Source: Aminobacter sp. J41
Lineage (GTDB): Bacteria; Pseudomonadota; Alphaproteobacteria; Rhizobiales; Rhizobiaceae
Direction of reading: 5' to 3'
NCBI RefSeq assembly: GCF_000526635.1
Contig: NZ_JAGL01000013.1
Coordinates: forward strand, 1 to 64,000
DNA length: 64,000 bases
This document shows positions 26,965 to 36,030 of this stretch, one piece after another (within the stretch, counting starts at the first letter, position 1; each line of letters starts with the position of its first letter). The notes beneath the pieces are model-generated. The model was not told the origin of the DNA. It did no database searches and worked only from the letters and a program-made list of their open reading frames with translations. A program made the translations under genes and the position numbers.

Positions 26965-28715
26965 GATGGTGTCGCCTCCTGGGTGCTGTCTGGAACGATG
27001 CGGCCGAGCTCTTCGCCGGCACTGACCGGGCTGCCGGCGACAACCGAGGCTGTAAAGGTGCCATTGCTGCCGGCGAGGATCTGGGTCTCCATCTTCATGG
27101 CCTCCATCACCCCGAGCACGTCGTTCTCGCGCACGGTCGCGCCGTCCTGAACGCGCCATGCAAGGAGTGTCCCGGACATGGGCGCCAGCACGCTGCCCGG
27201 ATCTTCACTCGCCGTCTCTCGGTTCTCCTCGGCGTCGTCGGCTGCGCCGGCTCCGAACACCGTCCAATAGGCCCGCGGTACATCGACGTCGACCATCCTG
27301 CCTTCAATCTCGATCCTGGCGCGCCGGGTCTGCTGCGATCGTGCAGGCTTGGCGCGGGCGTGGGGTTCGAGCTTAGCGGCGAAATCGGTCTCGATCCATC
27401 GGGTGTGGACACGGAATACGGGGCCGGTGAAGTCGGCCTCTTCGAGCACCTGCCGGTGGAAGGGCAGCACGGTCGGAATGCCCTCGATGTTGAACTCGGC
27501 GAGCGCCCGCCGCGCACGCGCAATCGCCTGCTCACGGGTGGCGCCGGTTACGATGAGCTTGGCAGTGAGCGAGTCGAAATTGCTCGGCACAACGGAGCCT
27601 GCCTCGACGCCGCTGTCTAGACGGATGCCGGGGCCCGTCGGCGGTTCGAACCGCCTGATCTCGCCGAAGGCAGGCAGGAAGCCACGGCCCGCATCCTCGG
27701 CGTTGATGCGGAACTCGATGGCGTGGCCGCGCGGGGCAGGGCTTTCGCTGATCGACAGCGGCAGTCCATCGGCAATACGTAGCTGCTCGACGACGAGGTC
27801 GATGCCGGCGGTTTCCTCCGTCACCGGGTGTTCGACCTGCAGGCGGGTGTTCACTTCGAGGAAGGAGAGGACGCCCGAGGCGCTCAGCAGATACTCGACG
27901 GTTGCCGCGCCGGTATAGCCGACTTCGCGGCAGATCGCGGCTGCGGAATGGTGGATCGCGGCGCGTTGGTCATCTGTGACGAACGGCGCGGGGGCTTCCT
28001 CGACCAGCTTCTGGTTGCGGCGCTGCAGCGAGCAGTCGCGTGTGCCGACCACGACCACATTGCGGTGCGTGTCGGCGATGATCTGCGCCTCGATATGGCG
28101 CGGGCGGTCGAGATACTGCTCGATGAAGCACTCGCCGCGGCCAAATGCGACCAGAGCCTCGCGCCGGGCCGATTCGAAGAGCTCCTCCACCTCGGCAAAG
28201 TCGTGGGCGATCTTCAGGCCGCGCCCGCCGCCGCCATGCGCTGCCTTGATCGCAACGGGGACGCCGATCTCGCGGGCGAAGGCCAGCGCCTCGGCGGCAC
28301 TGTCGATCGCGTTTTCGCTGCCACGGGCAAGCGGCGCGCCGATCTTGGCTGCAACGCGCCTGGCTTCCAGCTTGTCGCCGAGCGCGCGGATGACATCTGC
28401 AGAGGGGCCGATCCAGGTCAGGCCGGCATTGACGACCGCCTCTGAAAATTCCGCCCGCTCCGACAGAAAGCCGTAGCCGGGATGCACGGCATCCGCCCCG
28501 CTGCGCTTCGCAATCTCGATCAGCTTGTCGATGTTGAGATAGGTGTCCTTCGGCGTCGAGCCGCCGAGGGCATAGGCTTCGTCGGCGTGACGCACAAACA
28601 GGGCGTTGACGTCCTCGTCCGCGTAGACGGCGACCGACTTCACCCCGTAGTCGCGGCAGGCGCGCACGATGCGCAGGGCAATCTCGCCGCGGTTTGCGAT
28701 CAGAACCTTCTTCAT
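26961..28715 (-). CDS. Biotin carboxylase fused to a biotin carboxyl carrier domain
   Basis: The 584-residue protein has a biotin carboxylase over about residues 1-450 (VLIANRGEIALRIVRACRDY, HPGYGFLSE, the glycine-rich ATP loop AAHGGGGRGLKIA, EVNTRLQVEHPVTEE) and a biotinyl domain at the C-terminus with LAPMSGTLLAW and VMEAMKMETQ, where the K is the biotin site. It resembles the alpha subunit of acyl-CoA carboxylases, but no carboxyltransferase gene is in the operon. It lies between pxpBC and the peptide transporter ATPase, overlapping both by 4 bp. Similar genes are known beside pxpABC (kipI-kipA-ycsF) clusters, with no settled role. Carboxylation of a lactam or urea-like compound is one possibility (inference). 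Confidence 0.88.
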   Translation of the reverse strand: MKKVLIANRGEIALRIVRACRDYGVKSVAVYADEDVNALFVRHADEAYALGGSTPKDTYLNIDKLIEIAKRSGADAVHPGYGFLSERAEFSEAVVNAGLTWIGPSADVIRALGDKLEARRVAAKIGAPLARGSENAIDSAAEALAFAREIGVPVAIKAAHGGGGRGLKIAHDFAEVEELFESARREALVAFGRGECFIEQYLDRPRHIEAQIIADTHRNVVVVGTRDCSLQRRNQKLVEEAPAPFVTDDQRAAIHHSAAAICREVGYTGAATVEYLLSASGVLSFLEVNTRLQVEHPVTEETAGIDLVVEQLRIADGLPLSISESPAPRGHAIEFRINAEDAGRGFLPAFGEIRRFEPPTGPGIRLDSGVEAGSVVPSNFDSLTAKLIVTGATREQAIARARRALAEFNIEGIPTVLPFHRQVLEEADFTGPVFRVHTRWIETDFAAKLEPHARAKPARSQQTRRARIEIEGRMVDVDVPRAYWTVFGAGAADDAEENRETASEDPGSVLAPMSGTLLAWRVQDGATVRENDVLGVMEAMKMETQILAGSNGTFTASVVAGSPVSAGEELGRIVPDSTQEATPS

Positions 28716-30316
28716 GGTCTGCCGCCCTTTCTCGTGGTCTCGATGGCGTGGAAGCGGATGCGTGCTCCCGCCGGGATCTGGCTGGCATAGCTCAGCTGCT
28801 CTTCGCGCAGCGTGGCAATGACGGGATAGCCACCTGTCACCGGATGGTCGGTGAGGAACAGTACCGGCTGACCGTTGGCGGGTACCTGGATGGCGCCCGA
28901 AAGCGTAGCTTCACTCGGCAGTTCATCGCGAAGCTTGCGTTCCAGCGGCTCACCGGCAAGGCGCATGCCGACGCGGTTGCTCTGCTGGCCGACCGTCCAT
29001 TCCTGTGTGAGGAAGAACTTGACTGCCTCGTCCGTGAACCAGTCGTTGCGCGGGCCAAGATAGACATCGAGCTCGACGGTCTCGCCGGTAGCGGGCATCG
29101 CAAAGGGAGGCTCAGCCGAAGGCTGCACGGCAATCTTCGTATCCCGCTCAGGGACGAATACCTGGTTGCCCACCTGAAGGGGGGCGGGGCCAAGCTGCGC
29201 AAGCGTGTCGGTCGATGAGCTGCCCAGAACGGGCTTGATGTCGAAGCCACCGCGGATGGCAAGATAGGAGCGAACGCCCCGGCGCGGCGCTTCGATGGTG
29301 ACTGTGTCCCCGTCGTTCAGGGCAAGCGGGGTCCAGGGGGCAAGCCGCACGGCGTCACCGTCGGCGTCGCGGACGAGGATGCCCTCGGCAGCGCCAGTGA
29401 CTGCGGCAACGAGGTTGCCTTTCACGCGGAAGGTGAATGGAGCGGGCGGAATCTCCAGGGCCGCGGCATCGCGATCATTTCCGACGATGCGATTGGCTGC
29501 GATCAGCGAGCTGCGATCGGATGCGCCCGATAGGCTGATGCCCTGCGGTGCCAGGCCGGGACGCCCAAGATCCTGCGCCATCACCGGGAGAGGCGAGCTC
29601 ACCACCTCGATCCATTGCGATGACGCGGGAGCCGTGGTCGCCTTCTGCACCGGCTGGGCAGGCCTTTTCGCGTCAAAATTCTCCACGCGGCGGAAGCGGA
29701 CGCTCATGCCGGGGCGTAGCAGCGCAGCCGGTTCGCGGTTGATGTCGAACATGGCAATATCGGTACGGCCGATCAGCTGCCAGCCGCCGGGGCTGGCCTT
29801 GGGGTAGACGCCGGTGAACTCACCTGCGAGCGCCACGGATCCCTGCGGCACGACCGTGCGCGGCGACGAGCGGCGCGGGACGCGCAACGTGGAATCCTTG
29901 CTGGCGAGATAGGCAAAGCCCGGGGCAAAGCCCGTGAAGGCGACCGAAAACAGCGTCTCGGTGTGCCGGCGGATCACCTCATCGATGCTGCATTCGAGGA
30001 TATCGGCGACGTCGCCCAGGTCTTCGCCGTCATAGACGACCGGAATTTCGACAACAGTCCCCGGAGCACCGGAGTCCGCTGCGCGGCTGCGCGCTAGGAT
30101 TTCGCGGAGCAGCTGTTCCGGGTTGGTTTCATGCGGGTCATGACGCACGAGAAGGGTCCGCGCGCCTGGAACCATCTCCTTGATCTCGTCGATGGGCTGC
30201 TCCGCCAGGCCCATGCTTGCCGCCATCACCTCGTCGAGCGTGTCGAACTCGATAAGGAACGCGCCCGGCCGCACCGGGCGAATTCTCGCAGGTGATGATG
30301 ACGACATTTCACTCAT
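28712..30316 (-). CDS. 5-oxoprolinase subunits PxpB and PxpC fused in one chain (KipI-KipA)
   Basis: The 534-residue protein joins two subunits of the PxpABC 5-oxoprolinase, which uses ATP to open 5-oxo-L-proline (pyroglutamate) to glutamate. Residues 1-225 are PxpB/KipI-like (IPVVYDGEDLGDVADIL, FTGFAPGFAYLASKD, VPRRSSPRTVVPQGSVALAG). Residues from about 240 are PxpC/KipA-like (IEVVSSPLPVMAQDLGRPGL, GISLSGASDRSSLIAANRIV, GGFDIKPVLGSSSTD, LFLTDHPVTGGYPVIATL). The linker is rich in A, P and K. pxpA lies just upstream with a 2-bp gap. The fused arrangement is known in this family. It acts in the cytoplasm on pyroglutamate released from peptides or formed spontaneously. Confidence 0.9.
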   Translation of the reverse strand: MSEMSSSSPARIRPVRPGAFLIEFDTLDEVMAASMGLAEQPIDEIKEMVPGARTLLVRHDPHETNPEQLLREILARSRAADSGAPGTVVEIPVVYDGEDLGDVADILECSIDEVIRRHTETLFSVAFTGFAPGFAYLASKDSTLRVPRRSSPRTVVPQGSVALAGEFTGVYPKASPGGWQLIGRTDIAMFDINREPAALLRPGMSVRFRRVENFDAKRPAQPVQKATTAPASSQWIEVVSSPLPVMAQDLGRPGLAPQGISLSGASDRSSLIAANRIVGNDRDAAALEIPPAPFTFRVKGNLVAAVTGAAEGILVRDADGDAVRLAPWTPLALNDGDTVTIEAPRRGVRSYLAIRGGFDIKPVLGSSSTDTLAQLGPAPLQVGNQVFVPERDTKIAVQPSAEPPFAMPATGETVELDVYLGPRNDWFTDEAVKFFLTQEWTVGQQSNRVGMRLAGEPLERKLRDELPSEATLSGAIQVPANGQPVLFLTDHPVTGGYPVIATLREEQLSYASQIPAGARIRFHAIETTRKGGRP

Positions 30317-30318
30317 TT

Positions 30319-31086
30319 TCAGGCGCGGCCAGGCGCAAAAGGCGCAATCTCGATGCCGGCTCCATCAAGCGCCTGTCGCACTGCGCGCGCCATCGCGACG
30401 GCGTTGGGCGAGTCGCCATGAACGCAGATCGACTGGGCGTTGAGCCTGACAGTGGTGCCGTCAATCGCCTCGACAATACCGTCGCGTGCCATCACAAGCG
30501 CGCGCTGCGCGACCGCCTCGACGTCGTGGAGCACCGCGCCAGGCTTGGTGCGGGAGACGAGCTGCCCGTCGGCCGTATAGGCGCGATCGGCGAATACTTC
30601 TTCGACTACCGTGAGGCCCGCCGCGCGAGCCTGTTCCACCACCGGCGCACCGGCCAGCGCGAGCAGCACCAGCTCCGGATCGAATGCGAGGATGGCGCGG
30701 ATGACGTCGTCGGCCTGCCGCTCGTTGTGCGCGATCGTGTTGTAGAGCGCGCCGTGCGGCTTCACGTAGGTGACCTTGCCCTTCGCGGCCGTCGCGATGC
30801 CTTGCAGCGCGCCGATCTGGTAGATCACGTCGCCAAAAAGCTCTTCGCTGGTCGGCTCCATGTTGCGACGGCCAAAGCCCGCGAGATCGCGATAGCCGAC
30901 ATGGGCGCCGATCGCGATATTCCGCTCGACGGCTGACCTCACGGTGCGCAGGATTCCCGCAGGATCGCCCGCGTGGAAGCCGCAAGCGATGTTCGCGCTA
31001 CTGACGACATCGAGCATGGCGACATCATCGCCCATCGGCCAGGGCCCAAAGCTCTCGCCAAGATCGCTGTTCAGATCACAGACCAA
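30319..31086 (-). CDS. pxpA: 5-oxoprolinase subunit PxpA (LamB/YcsF family)
   Basis: The 255-residue protein is the third subunit of the PxpABC 5-oxoprolinase. It carries all family landmarks: [12 protein letters not shown] at the N-terminus, [38 protein letters not shown] and [10 protein letters not shown]. It is the first gene of the long minus-strand operon. The start is a TTG at 31086, since homologues begin one to four residues before DLN and no ATG is available; GAGG lies about six bases upstream. The TTG start may hold its translation down. A GntR regulator diverges 231 bp away. Confidence 0.9.
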   Translation of the reverse strand: MVCDLNSDLGESFGPWPMGDDVAMLDVVSSANIACGFHAGDPAGILRTVRSAVERNIAIGAHVGYRDLAGFGRRNMEPTSEELFGDVIYQIGALQGIATAAKGKVTYVKPHGALYNTIAHNERQADDVIRAILAFDPELVLLALAGAPVVEQARAAGLTVVEEVFADRAYTADGQLVSRTKPGAVLHDVEAVAQRALVMARDGIVEAIDGTTVRLNAQSICVHGDSPNAVAMARAVRQALDGAGIEIAPFAPGRA

Positions 31087-31317
31087 TTGTGCCTCGCGGG
31101 TCGATTAACATGTTCACCAGGTTGCGAGCCGCAACGTCGGACACTAACAAGCTCCCACAAACTTGTCCAGACTGTTGAACAATCACGTCAACAAGATTGG
31201 ATGACGACACGTATCCTGCGTTTCTGGTACAAAATCGATACGAGTCGGACGTGGTTGTTGAACGCTTGGGCATCACCATCCGCCTCAACTCGATTTCAGC
31301 AGCAGTGTGAGAATTGC

Positions 31318-32001
31318 ATGCCAGCACCAGCCAAGATCGTGACCCCGATCGTCACTGCAGTCCAGCCGTTGGCTGACTCCGTTGCCGCGCGCATCCGGGA
31401 GAAGGTCATTTCGGGAGAGCTGTCGCCGGGCGAGCACCTGTCGGAAGTGTCTCTGAGTGAGGAATTGCAGGTCTCGCGCAACACGCTGCGTGAAGTCTTC
31501 CGGCTGCTGACCAAGGAAGGCATTCTCCGTCACGAAGCGAACCGGGGGGTCTTCGTCACGACGCCGAGCATCTCGACGATCATCGACATTTACCGCATCC
31601 GTCGGCTGATCGAATGCCAGGCGCTGGCGGGCGCCTATCCGCGCCATCCGGCAATCGCGAAAATGCGCGAAGCCGTCGAGTCGGCGAAGGAGGCGCGCAA
31701 GGCCGGCAGGTGGCTTGCAGTCGGCAGCGCTGACATTGCCTTTCACAGTGCGATCGTCGAGCTCGCCGACAGCCCGCGCCTGTCAGCCTTTTATTCGCAT
31801 ATTTCGCTCGAGCTGCGCCTTGTCTTCGGGCTCTTGAAGGACCCGGAATATCTGCATGCGCCTTTCGTTGACCAAAACGAGAAGCTGATCGAGCAGGTTG
31901 AGGCCGGCAACTTCAAGCAAGCAGCGGAGATGCTGGACTCGTACCTGCAGCAGGCCGAGCGCTTCATCATGCTGGCCTACTCAAAGGCGATCGAGGGCTG
32001 A
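31318..32001 (+). CDS. GntR-family transcriptional regulator (FadR/FCD subfamily)
   Basis: The 227-residue protein has a winged helix at residues 18-85 (VAARIREKVISGELSPGEHL, EELQVSRNTLREVFRLLTKE) and an all-helical FCD ligand domain after it, with RRLIECQALAGAYPRH and the metal-site-like DIAFHSAIVELADSP. FCD regulators usually sense carboxylates or amino acids. The ATG at 31318 has a weak ribosome site; the upstream in-frame extension to 30973 overlaps pxpA and is unlikely. Its place, divergent from pxpA, makes it the likely regulator of the pyroglutamate/peptide operon, with pyroglutamate or glutamate as a possible signal. Confidence 0.88.
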   Translation: MPAPAKIVTPIVTAVQPLADSVAARIREKVISGELSPGEHLSEVSLSEELQVSRNTLREVFRLLTKEGILRHEANRGVFVTTPSISTIIDIYRIRRLIECQALAGAYPRHPAIAKMREAVESAKEARKAGRWLAVGSADIAFHSAIVELADSPRLSAFYSHISLELRLVFGLLKDPEYLHAPFVDQNEKLIEQVEAGNFKQAAEMLDSYLQQAERFIMLAYSKAIEG

Positions 32002-32015
32002 CGTTTTGTACCGGG

Positions 32016-32918
32016 TCAGACGGCCACGGCATATTTCGCGATCATTTCGCGCAGGTAGCTGGCCGCTTCCGCACCCTTGAGGGCAGATCCCCAGAGCCTC
32101 GCGGCAATATCCTCGTGCAGCGTCATTGCCTCGGGCGCCGACGTAATCAGCGCGACGCCGAGCCGGACATTCGGCTGCTCGCCGAGCCGGAACGGGCTGA
32201 TTGCCAGCACGGACCGATCCGCCTGGCGAAAGATCTGGAAACTCGTCGCGGGGACGGGTTCGCGCACAATGCCCATCTGGACGCCGATCGGCTGTGACTC
32301 GAAGGTCGCGAGAATGTGCTCGGCCTCGCGGCGGGCAGCGATCCTCCGCTGGGTGGAGATCTCGTTTGGCAGGTCGTGCCGGCCGATCAGGCCGTTCAGA
32401 AGAAAGCGCTCCAGGTCAACGGATGAAATGAGGCTCACGATATGCGGGCGGCGCTCGCGAAAGGCGGCCTTGCGCGCGGCCAGCGTCGACATCAGCTGGT
32501 CGATCATCTGCAGGCCGTCCTTGTCGATGTCTGCTGGTGTCGACTCATGCAGGACCGTCGACAGCATCTCGTCGTAACGGTCGGAGGTGAGCAGGTATGA
32601 CACCGGGCTGAACAAGCCGATGATCTGCTGGCACTCTTCCTCTAGCTGGCGCATGCGCTCGAAGAAGACGGTGGAGCTGCTGATATACTCGACGCCAACG
32701 CCCATCAGGCTCGGAAGCGAAACTCCGAGCTCATTGGCAATGGCCGTCAGCGTCTCGATCTTGCGGATATCACCTTTTTCGACCCGGTAGAGCGCGGCGC
32801 GCGAGATTCCCAGCTTCGCGGCAAGCGTTCCAGGCGCAAGACCGCGGCCAAGCCGGTGCGCACGCAGGCGCGCGCCGATGTCGCCGAAGTTCACTCCATC
32901 CGCCGCGTTCGAGCTCAA
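32016..32918 (-). CDS. XRE-family regulator with a large C-terminal domain
   Basis: The 300-residue protein has an N-terminal XRE helix-turn-helix over residues 10-75 (GARLRAHRLGRGLAPGTLAA, KLGISRAALYRVEKGDI, LGVSLPSLMGVG) and a 220-residue C-terminal part that I do not assign to a known ligand fold; it is not the common cupin. It converges with the GntR gene (14 bp apart) and diverges from the TRAP transporter gene dctP across 204 bp. It is therefore the candidate regulator of the orotate-type operon. Dyads upstream at 33012-33044 could be its operator. Confidence 0.85.
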   Translation of the reverse strand: MSSNAADGVNFGDIGARLRAHRLGRGLAPGTLAAKLGISRAALYRVEKGDIRKIETLTAIANELGVSLPSLMGVGVEYISSSTVFFERMRQLEEECQQIIGLFSPVSYLLTSDRYDEMLSTVLHESTPADIDKDGLQMIDQLMSTLAARKAAFRERRPHIVSLISSVDLERFLLNGLIGRHDLPNEISTQRRIAARREAEHILATFESQPIGVQMGIVREPVPATSFQIFRQADRSVLAISPFRLGEQPNVRLGVALITSAPEAMTLHEDIAARLWGSALKGAEAASYLREMIAKYAVAV

Positions 32919-33011
32919 GCCTTGCCTCTTCCGTTATCGTTGCGCCCGTTATCGGGGCCAAACTCACGTGATGTCAACAAACGTCCAAATTTTGAGGTGT
33001 GGATCATTAAC

Positions 33012-33080
33012 GAGACGGCGCGGCCTCTCGTCTCATTTTTGAGAATTGCGATTGACAAGGGTAGAAGCGGTTCGTACGAA
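33012..33080 (+). promoter_or_regulatory. Candidate promoter and operator of the TRAP-pyr operon
   Basis: TTGACA at 33052-33057 is a perfect -35 box; 17 bases later TACGAA at 33075-33080 is a weak -10 (3 of 6). Just upstream are two dyads: GAGACG/CGTCTC (33012-33017 and 33029-33034) and the perfect palindrome TCTCA-TTTT-TGAGA at 33031-33044. A regulator bound there would abut the -35 box, which suits the divergent XRE protein. Confidence 0.45.
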
Positions 33081-33122
33081 TTTCGCTTTCTTGAACTCCA
33101 CAATAACGAGTTGAGGTGGGAC

Positions 33123-34145
33123 ATGAATATTTTCGCGCGCGGGCTAAAGAGTGTAGCGATGGTCAGCATCGCTGCCGTGATGGCCGCTTCTCCTGCATGG
33201 GCAGCTGACTTCGTTGCCAAGATCGGTCACCTGGAGGCGGCCCAGCAGTCGCGCCATGTCCATCTCGAAAAGGTCGCCGAGCTCGTCAAGGAGCGCACCA
33301 ATGGCGCCGTCGAATTCCAGATCTTCCCGCAGGGCCAGCTGGGCCAGCAGCGCGAGATGACCGAGGGCGTCCAGCTCGGCACGCTTGAAGCAACGGTTGC
33401 TCCGGCTGCGTTCCTCGGCGGCTTCAACCCGGTCGTGTCCGTCCTCGACATTCCGTTCCTGCTGCCGGACAATGACGAGCAGGCACAGCAGATCCGTAGC
33501 GGCGAGTTCGGCAAGGCGCTGTGCGACACCTTCGAGACGCGCGGCGTTCACTGCGTCACCCTCTGGCCGAACGGCAAGAAGCACTTCACCTCGAACCGTC
33601 CGCTGGCCAAGATCGACGACTTCGCCGGCCAGAAGTTCCGCGTGATGGACTCGAATATCCTCATCGAGCAGTTCAATGCGCTCGGTGCTTCGGCAATCGC
33701 CCTGCCGTTCGGCGAGCTCTACACCGCGCTCCAGACCGGCGTGATCGACGCGCAGGAAAACCCGATGGATACCATCCAGCGCATGAAGTACTACGAGGTG
33801 CAGAAGCACCTGGTGGTTTCCGACCACGGCGCGATGGAGGATGTCGTCCTCTTCAACCCGACCTTCTGGAGCAGCCTGCCGGAGGAATACCAGAAGATCA
33901 TCACCGACACCTTCGTCGAGGTCATTCCGGACCTGATCGCGCACAAGGCTGCTTCGGTTAAGGAAGCGCTTGACGAGATCAAGGCCTCGGGCATCGACAT
34001 CCGCGAGATGGATGCCGCCGAGAAGGAAGCCTTCCGCGAGAAGATGTACCCGGCGACCCGTGCCGCCTTCCTGAGCCGTACCGGCGATGAGGGCCAGCGC
34101 ATCATCGACATCTACGAAGCCGAATACGCCAAGGTCACCAAGTAA
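33123..34145 (+). CDS. TRAP transporter substrate-binding protein DctP
   Basis: The 340-residue periplasmic protein binds the substrate of a DctPQM TRAP transporter. The signal peptide covers about residues 1-27 (cleavage after SPAWA). Family stretches are FPQGQLGQQREMTEGVQLGT, DIPFLLPDNDE, LAKIDDFAGQKFRVMDSN and TALQTGVIDAQENPMDTI. The arginine of KFRV is the conserved residue that binds the carboxylate group in DctP proteins, so an organic acid ligand is expected. The ATG at 33123 follows TTGAGGTGGGAC. The operon context (pyrK, pyrD, ureido hydrolase, pyrE) points to orotate, dihydroorotate or N-carbamoylaspartate (inference). Confidence 0.9.
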   Translation: MNIFARGLKSVAMVSIAAVMAASPAWAADFVAKIGHLEAAQQSRHVHLEKVAELVKERTNGAVEFQIFPQGQLGQQREMTEGVQLGTLEATVAPAAFLGGFNPVVSVLDIPFLLPDNDEQAQQIRSGEFGKALCDTFETRGVHCVTLWPNGKKHFTSNRPLAKIDDFAGQKFRVMDSNILIEQFNALGASAIALPFGELYTALQTGVIDAQENPMDTIQRMKYYEVQKHLVVSDHGAMEDVVLFNPTFWSSLPEEYQKIITDTFVEVIPDLIAHKAASVKEALDEIKASGIDIREMDAAEKEAFREKMYPATRAAFLSRTGDEGQRIIDIYEAEYAKVTK

Positions 34146-34157
34146 TCATTCCAACCC

Positions 34158-34187
34158 GGGTGGTCTCCGCTCCGGCGGGGATCACCC
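34158..34187 (+). terminator. Intercistronic stem-loop after dctP
   Basis: GGGTGGTCTCCGC and GCGGGGATCACCC pair over 13 positions (two G-T or mismatch positions) around a short loop, ending in TTTTCTTTT at 34190-34197. It lies 12 bases after the dctP stop and could be a partial terminator that lowers dctQM relative to dctP. Confidence 0.7.
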
Positions 34188-34238
34188 ATTTTCTTTTCGG
34201 CCAGTAGCCCAGAGCGTTTGCTGATTGGAGAAAGCCGC

Positions 34239-34739
34239 ATGAAGGCCCTAGCTGCACTGCGGACTGTCGAGCGGGTCGCCGTTGTGGCGATCTTCCTCCT
34301 CATGATCGTCCTTTACTTCATCAACGTGGTGTCGAGGCAATTCGGCGGTTCGTTCGCCACCAGCTTCGCCTGGGTTGAAGAGACTGTGCGCCTGCTCAGC
34401 CTGTTCCTGGTCTTCCTGGCGCTCGGCCTCGCACTGGAGCGCGGCCGCCATGTCGGCGTCTATAGCTGGCGCGACCGCATCGCCGAGCGGTTGCACCTGC
34501 CGATCCGCAAGATCATCGACGCGATTGCCATCGTCTTCAGCCTGTACCTCGCATGGCTCGGTTATAGCATGACGGCTTTCGTTTACTCGACCGGGCAGAT
34601 CAGCCCGACGCTGAACGTGCCGATCTTCTGGATCTATCTCGCCCCGACAATCGGGTTCCTTCTGCTTGGCCTGCGCTATGCGCTCAGCCTTTTCGGCGTC
34701 ATTGACCGCTATGCCGGTCAGGACGGGGGAGAACACTAA
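34239..34739 (+). CDS. TRAP transporter small permease DctQ
   Basis: The 166-residue membrane protein has four hydrophobic helices: about residues 13-32 (VAVVAIFLLMIVLYFINVVS), 46-63, 90-108 and 122-142. The phrase SFAWVEETVRLLSLFLVF followed by ALERGRHVGV is the DctQ family signature. The ATG at 34239 follows TTGGAGAAAGCCGC. DctQ tethers the binding protein's partner DctM; its stop TAA is directly followed by the dctM start with no gap. Confidence 0.88.
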   Translation: MKALAALRTVERVAVVAIFLLMIVLYFINVVSRQFGGSFATSFAWVEETVRLLSLFLVFLALGLALERGRHVGVYSWRDRIAERLHLPIRKIIDAIAIVFSLYLAWLGYSMTAFVYSTGQISPTLNVPIFWIYLAPTIGFLLLGLRYALSLFGVIDRYAGQDGGEH

Positions 34740-36023
34740 ATGCTGCTCCTGGTCGTCGCAGCCGCTGCGGTACTGCTGCTTGTTCTCGGCTTTGAGATGA
34801 TGCTTGTCCTCGGCGTCCCGGCGCTGATGGTCAAGGAATTCTTCTACGGCAACCTTCCTGATCCGGTGATCGTCCAGAAGATCGTGGGTGGCATCAACCA
34901 CTCGACGCTCCTGGCAATTCCCTTCTTCATCCTATCTGCAGAGCTAATGGGTGACGGCCAGATCGCGCGCCGCCTGACTCAGCTGGCAGATGCCTTCCTT
35001 CGTCACTTCCGCGGTGGTTCCGGCTATACCGCGATCGGCGGCTCTCTCGCCTTCGGCTCGGTCTCCGGATCTGCACCCGCCACCGTTGCCGCGATGGGCA
35101 AGATGGTGTTCCCGGAAATGCAGAAGGCGGGATTCAAGGACAAGTTCAGCCTTGGCCTCATCGCTTCGAGTGCCGAGACCTCTCTGCTTCTCCCGCCCTC
35201 CATTACACTCATCATCTATGGTTGGATGACCGGCACCTCGGTCGCAAAGCTGTTCATCGCCGGCATCGTGCCGGGTTTCGTCCTCGCATTCGCCTTCGCT
35301 CTGCTCGTCTGGTGGGAAGCGCGCAAGAACGGCGTCTCCCGTGGCGAGAAGGCGAGCTGGAGCGAGCGCCTGCAGTCGATTTCTCGTGCCGGCTGGGCGC
35401 TGGGCATGCCGCTCATCATTCTCGGCGGCATCTACACTGGCTATTTCACGCCGACGGAGGCTGCGGCGGCCAGCGTCGTCTACGCCATCTTCGTTGAGAG
35501 CGTGATTTTCCGGACCCTTACGCTCAAGAAGCTGTTCGCGATCACCGAGCGCGCTGCGCTGTCGACCGCGATCATCTTCATCCTGCTCGCGCTGGGCGGC
35601 CTCCTTTCCTATTTCGTCACGCTCGCGCAGGTGCCGCAGGCGATCCTCGCCTTCATCAACCACATCGATGCTGGCCCGATCGTCTTCCTGATCGTCATCA
35701 ACGTGATCTTCCTGATCTTCGGCATGTTCGTCGACCCGAACTCGGCGCTGCTGATCCTGGTGCCGCCGCTCTACCCGGTGGCCATGGCGCTCGGCATCGA
35801 TCCGGTTCACCTCGGCGTCATCGTCACGCTGAACATCACGATTGGCATGATCACGCCGCCGTTCGGCCTGGACCTGTTCGTAGCAGCGTCGACGCTGTCG
35901 AGGCCGGTTATGCTGATCATCTCCGGCATCGGGCCGTTCATCGTCGCAAACATCGCGACGCTGTTGGTGATTACCTACATCCCCACGGTCTCGACCTTCC
36001 TGCCAAACCTCATAATGAACTGA
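34740..36023 (+). CDS. TRAP transporter large permease DctM
   Basis: The 427-residue protein is the sodium-driven transport subunit. About twelve hydrophobic segments span the chain. Family landmarks are ALMVKEFFYGN, FFILSAELMGDGQIARRL, GSLAFGSVSGSAPATVAAMG, SSAETSLLLPPSITLIIYG and GMITPPFGLDLFVAAST. The ribosome site is the GGGGGAG within the end of dctQ. Downstream, pyrK-like starts after 7 bp, so uptake and metabolism are in one transcript. Confidence 0.92.
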   Translation: MLLLVVAAAAVLLLVLGFEMMLVLGVPALMVKEFFYGNLPDPVIVQKIVGGINHSTLLAIPFFILSAELMGDGQIARRLTQLADAFLRHFRGGSGYTAIGGSLAFGSVSGSAPATVAAMGKMVFPEMQKAGFKDKFSLGLIASSAETSLLLPPSITLIIYGWMTGTSVAKLFIAGIVPGFVLAFAFALLVWWEARKNGVSRGEKASWSERLQSISRAGWALGMPLIILGGIYTGYFTPTEAAAASVVYAIFVESVIFRTLTLKKLFAITERAALSTAIIFILLALGGLLSYFVTLAQVPQAILAFINHIDAGPIVFLIVINVIFLIFGMFVDPNSALLILVPPLYPVAMALGIDPVHLGVIVTLNITIGMITPPFGLDLFVAASTLSRPVMLIISGIGPFIVANIATLLVITYIPTVSTFLPNLIMN

Positions 36024-36030
36024 GTTTGTC

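Noticed and set aside
25612-27150. Plus-strand open frame of about 512 codons opposite the fused ATPase
   Set aside because: Antisense shadow of the two-domain ATPase; product is low-complexity and has no known motif.
27640-27655. Perfect 16-bp palindrome GGCGGTTCGAACCGCC that resembles a tRNA T-loop
   Set aside because: It is inside the biotin carboxylase coding sequence and no cloverleaf can be built around it.
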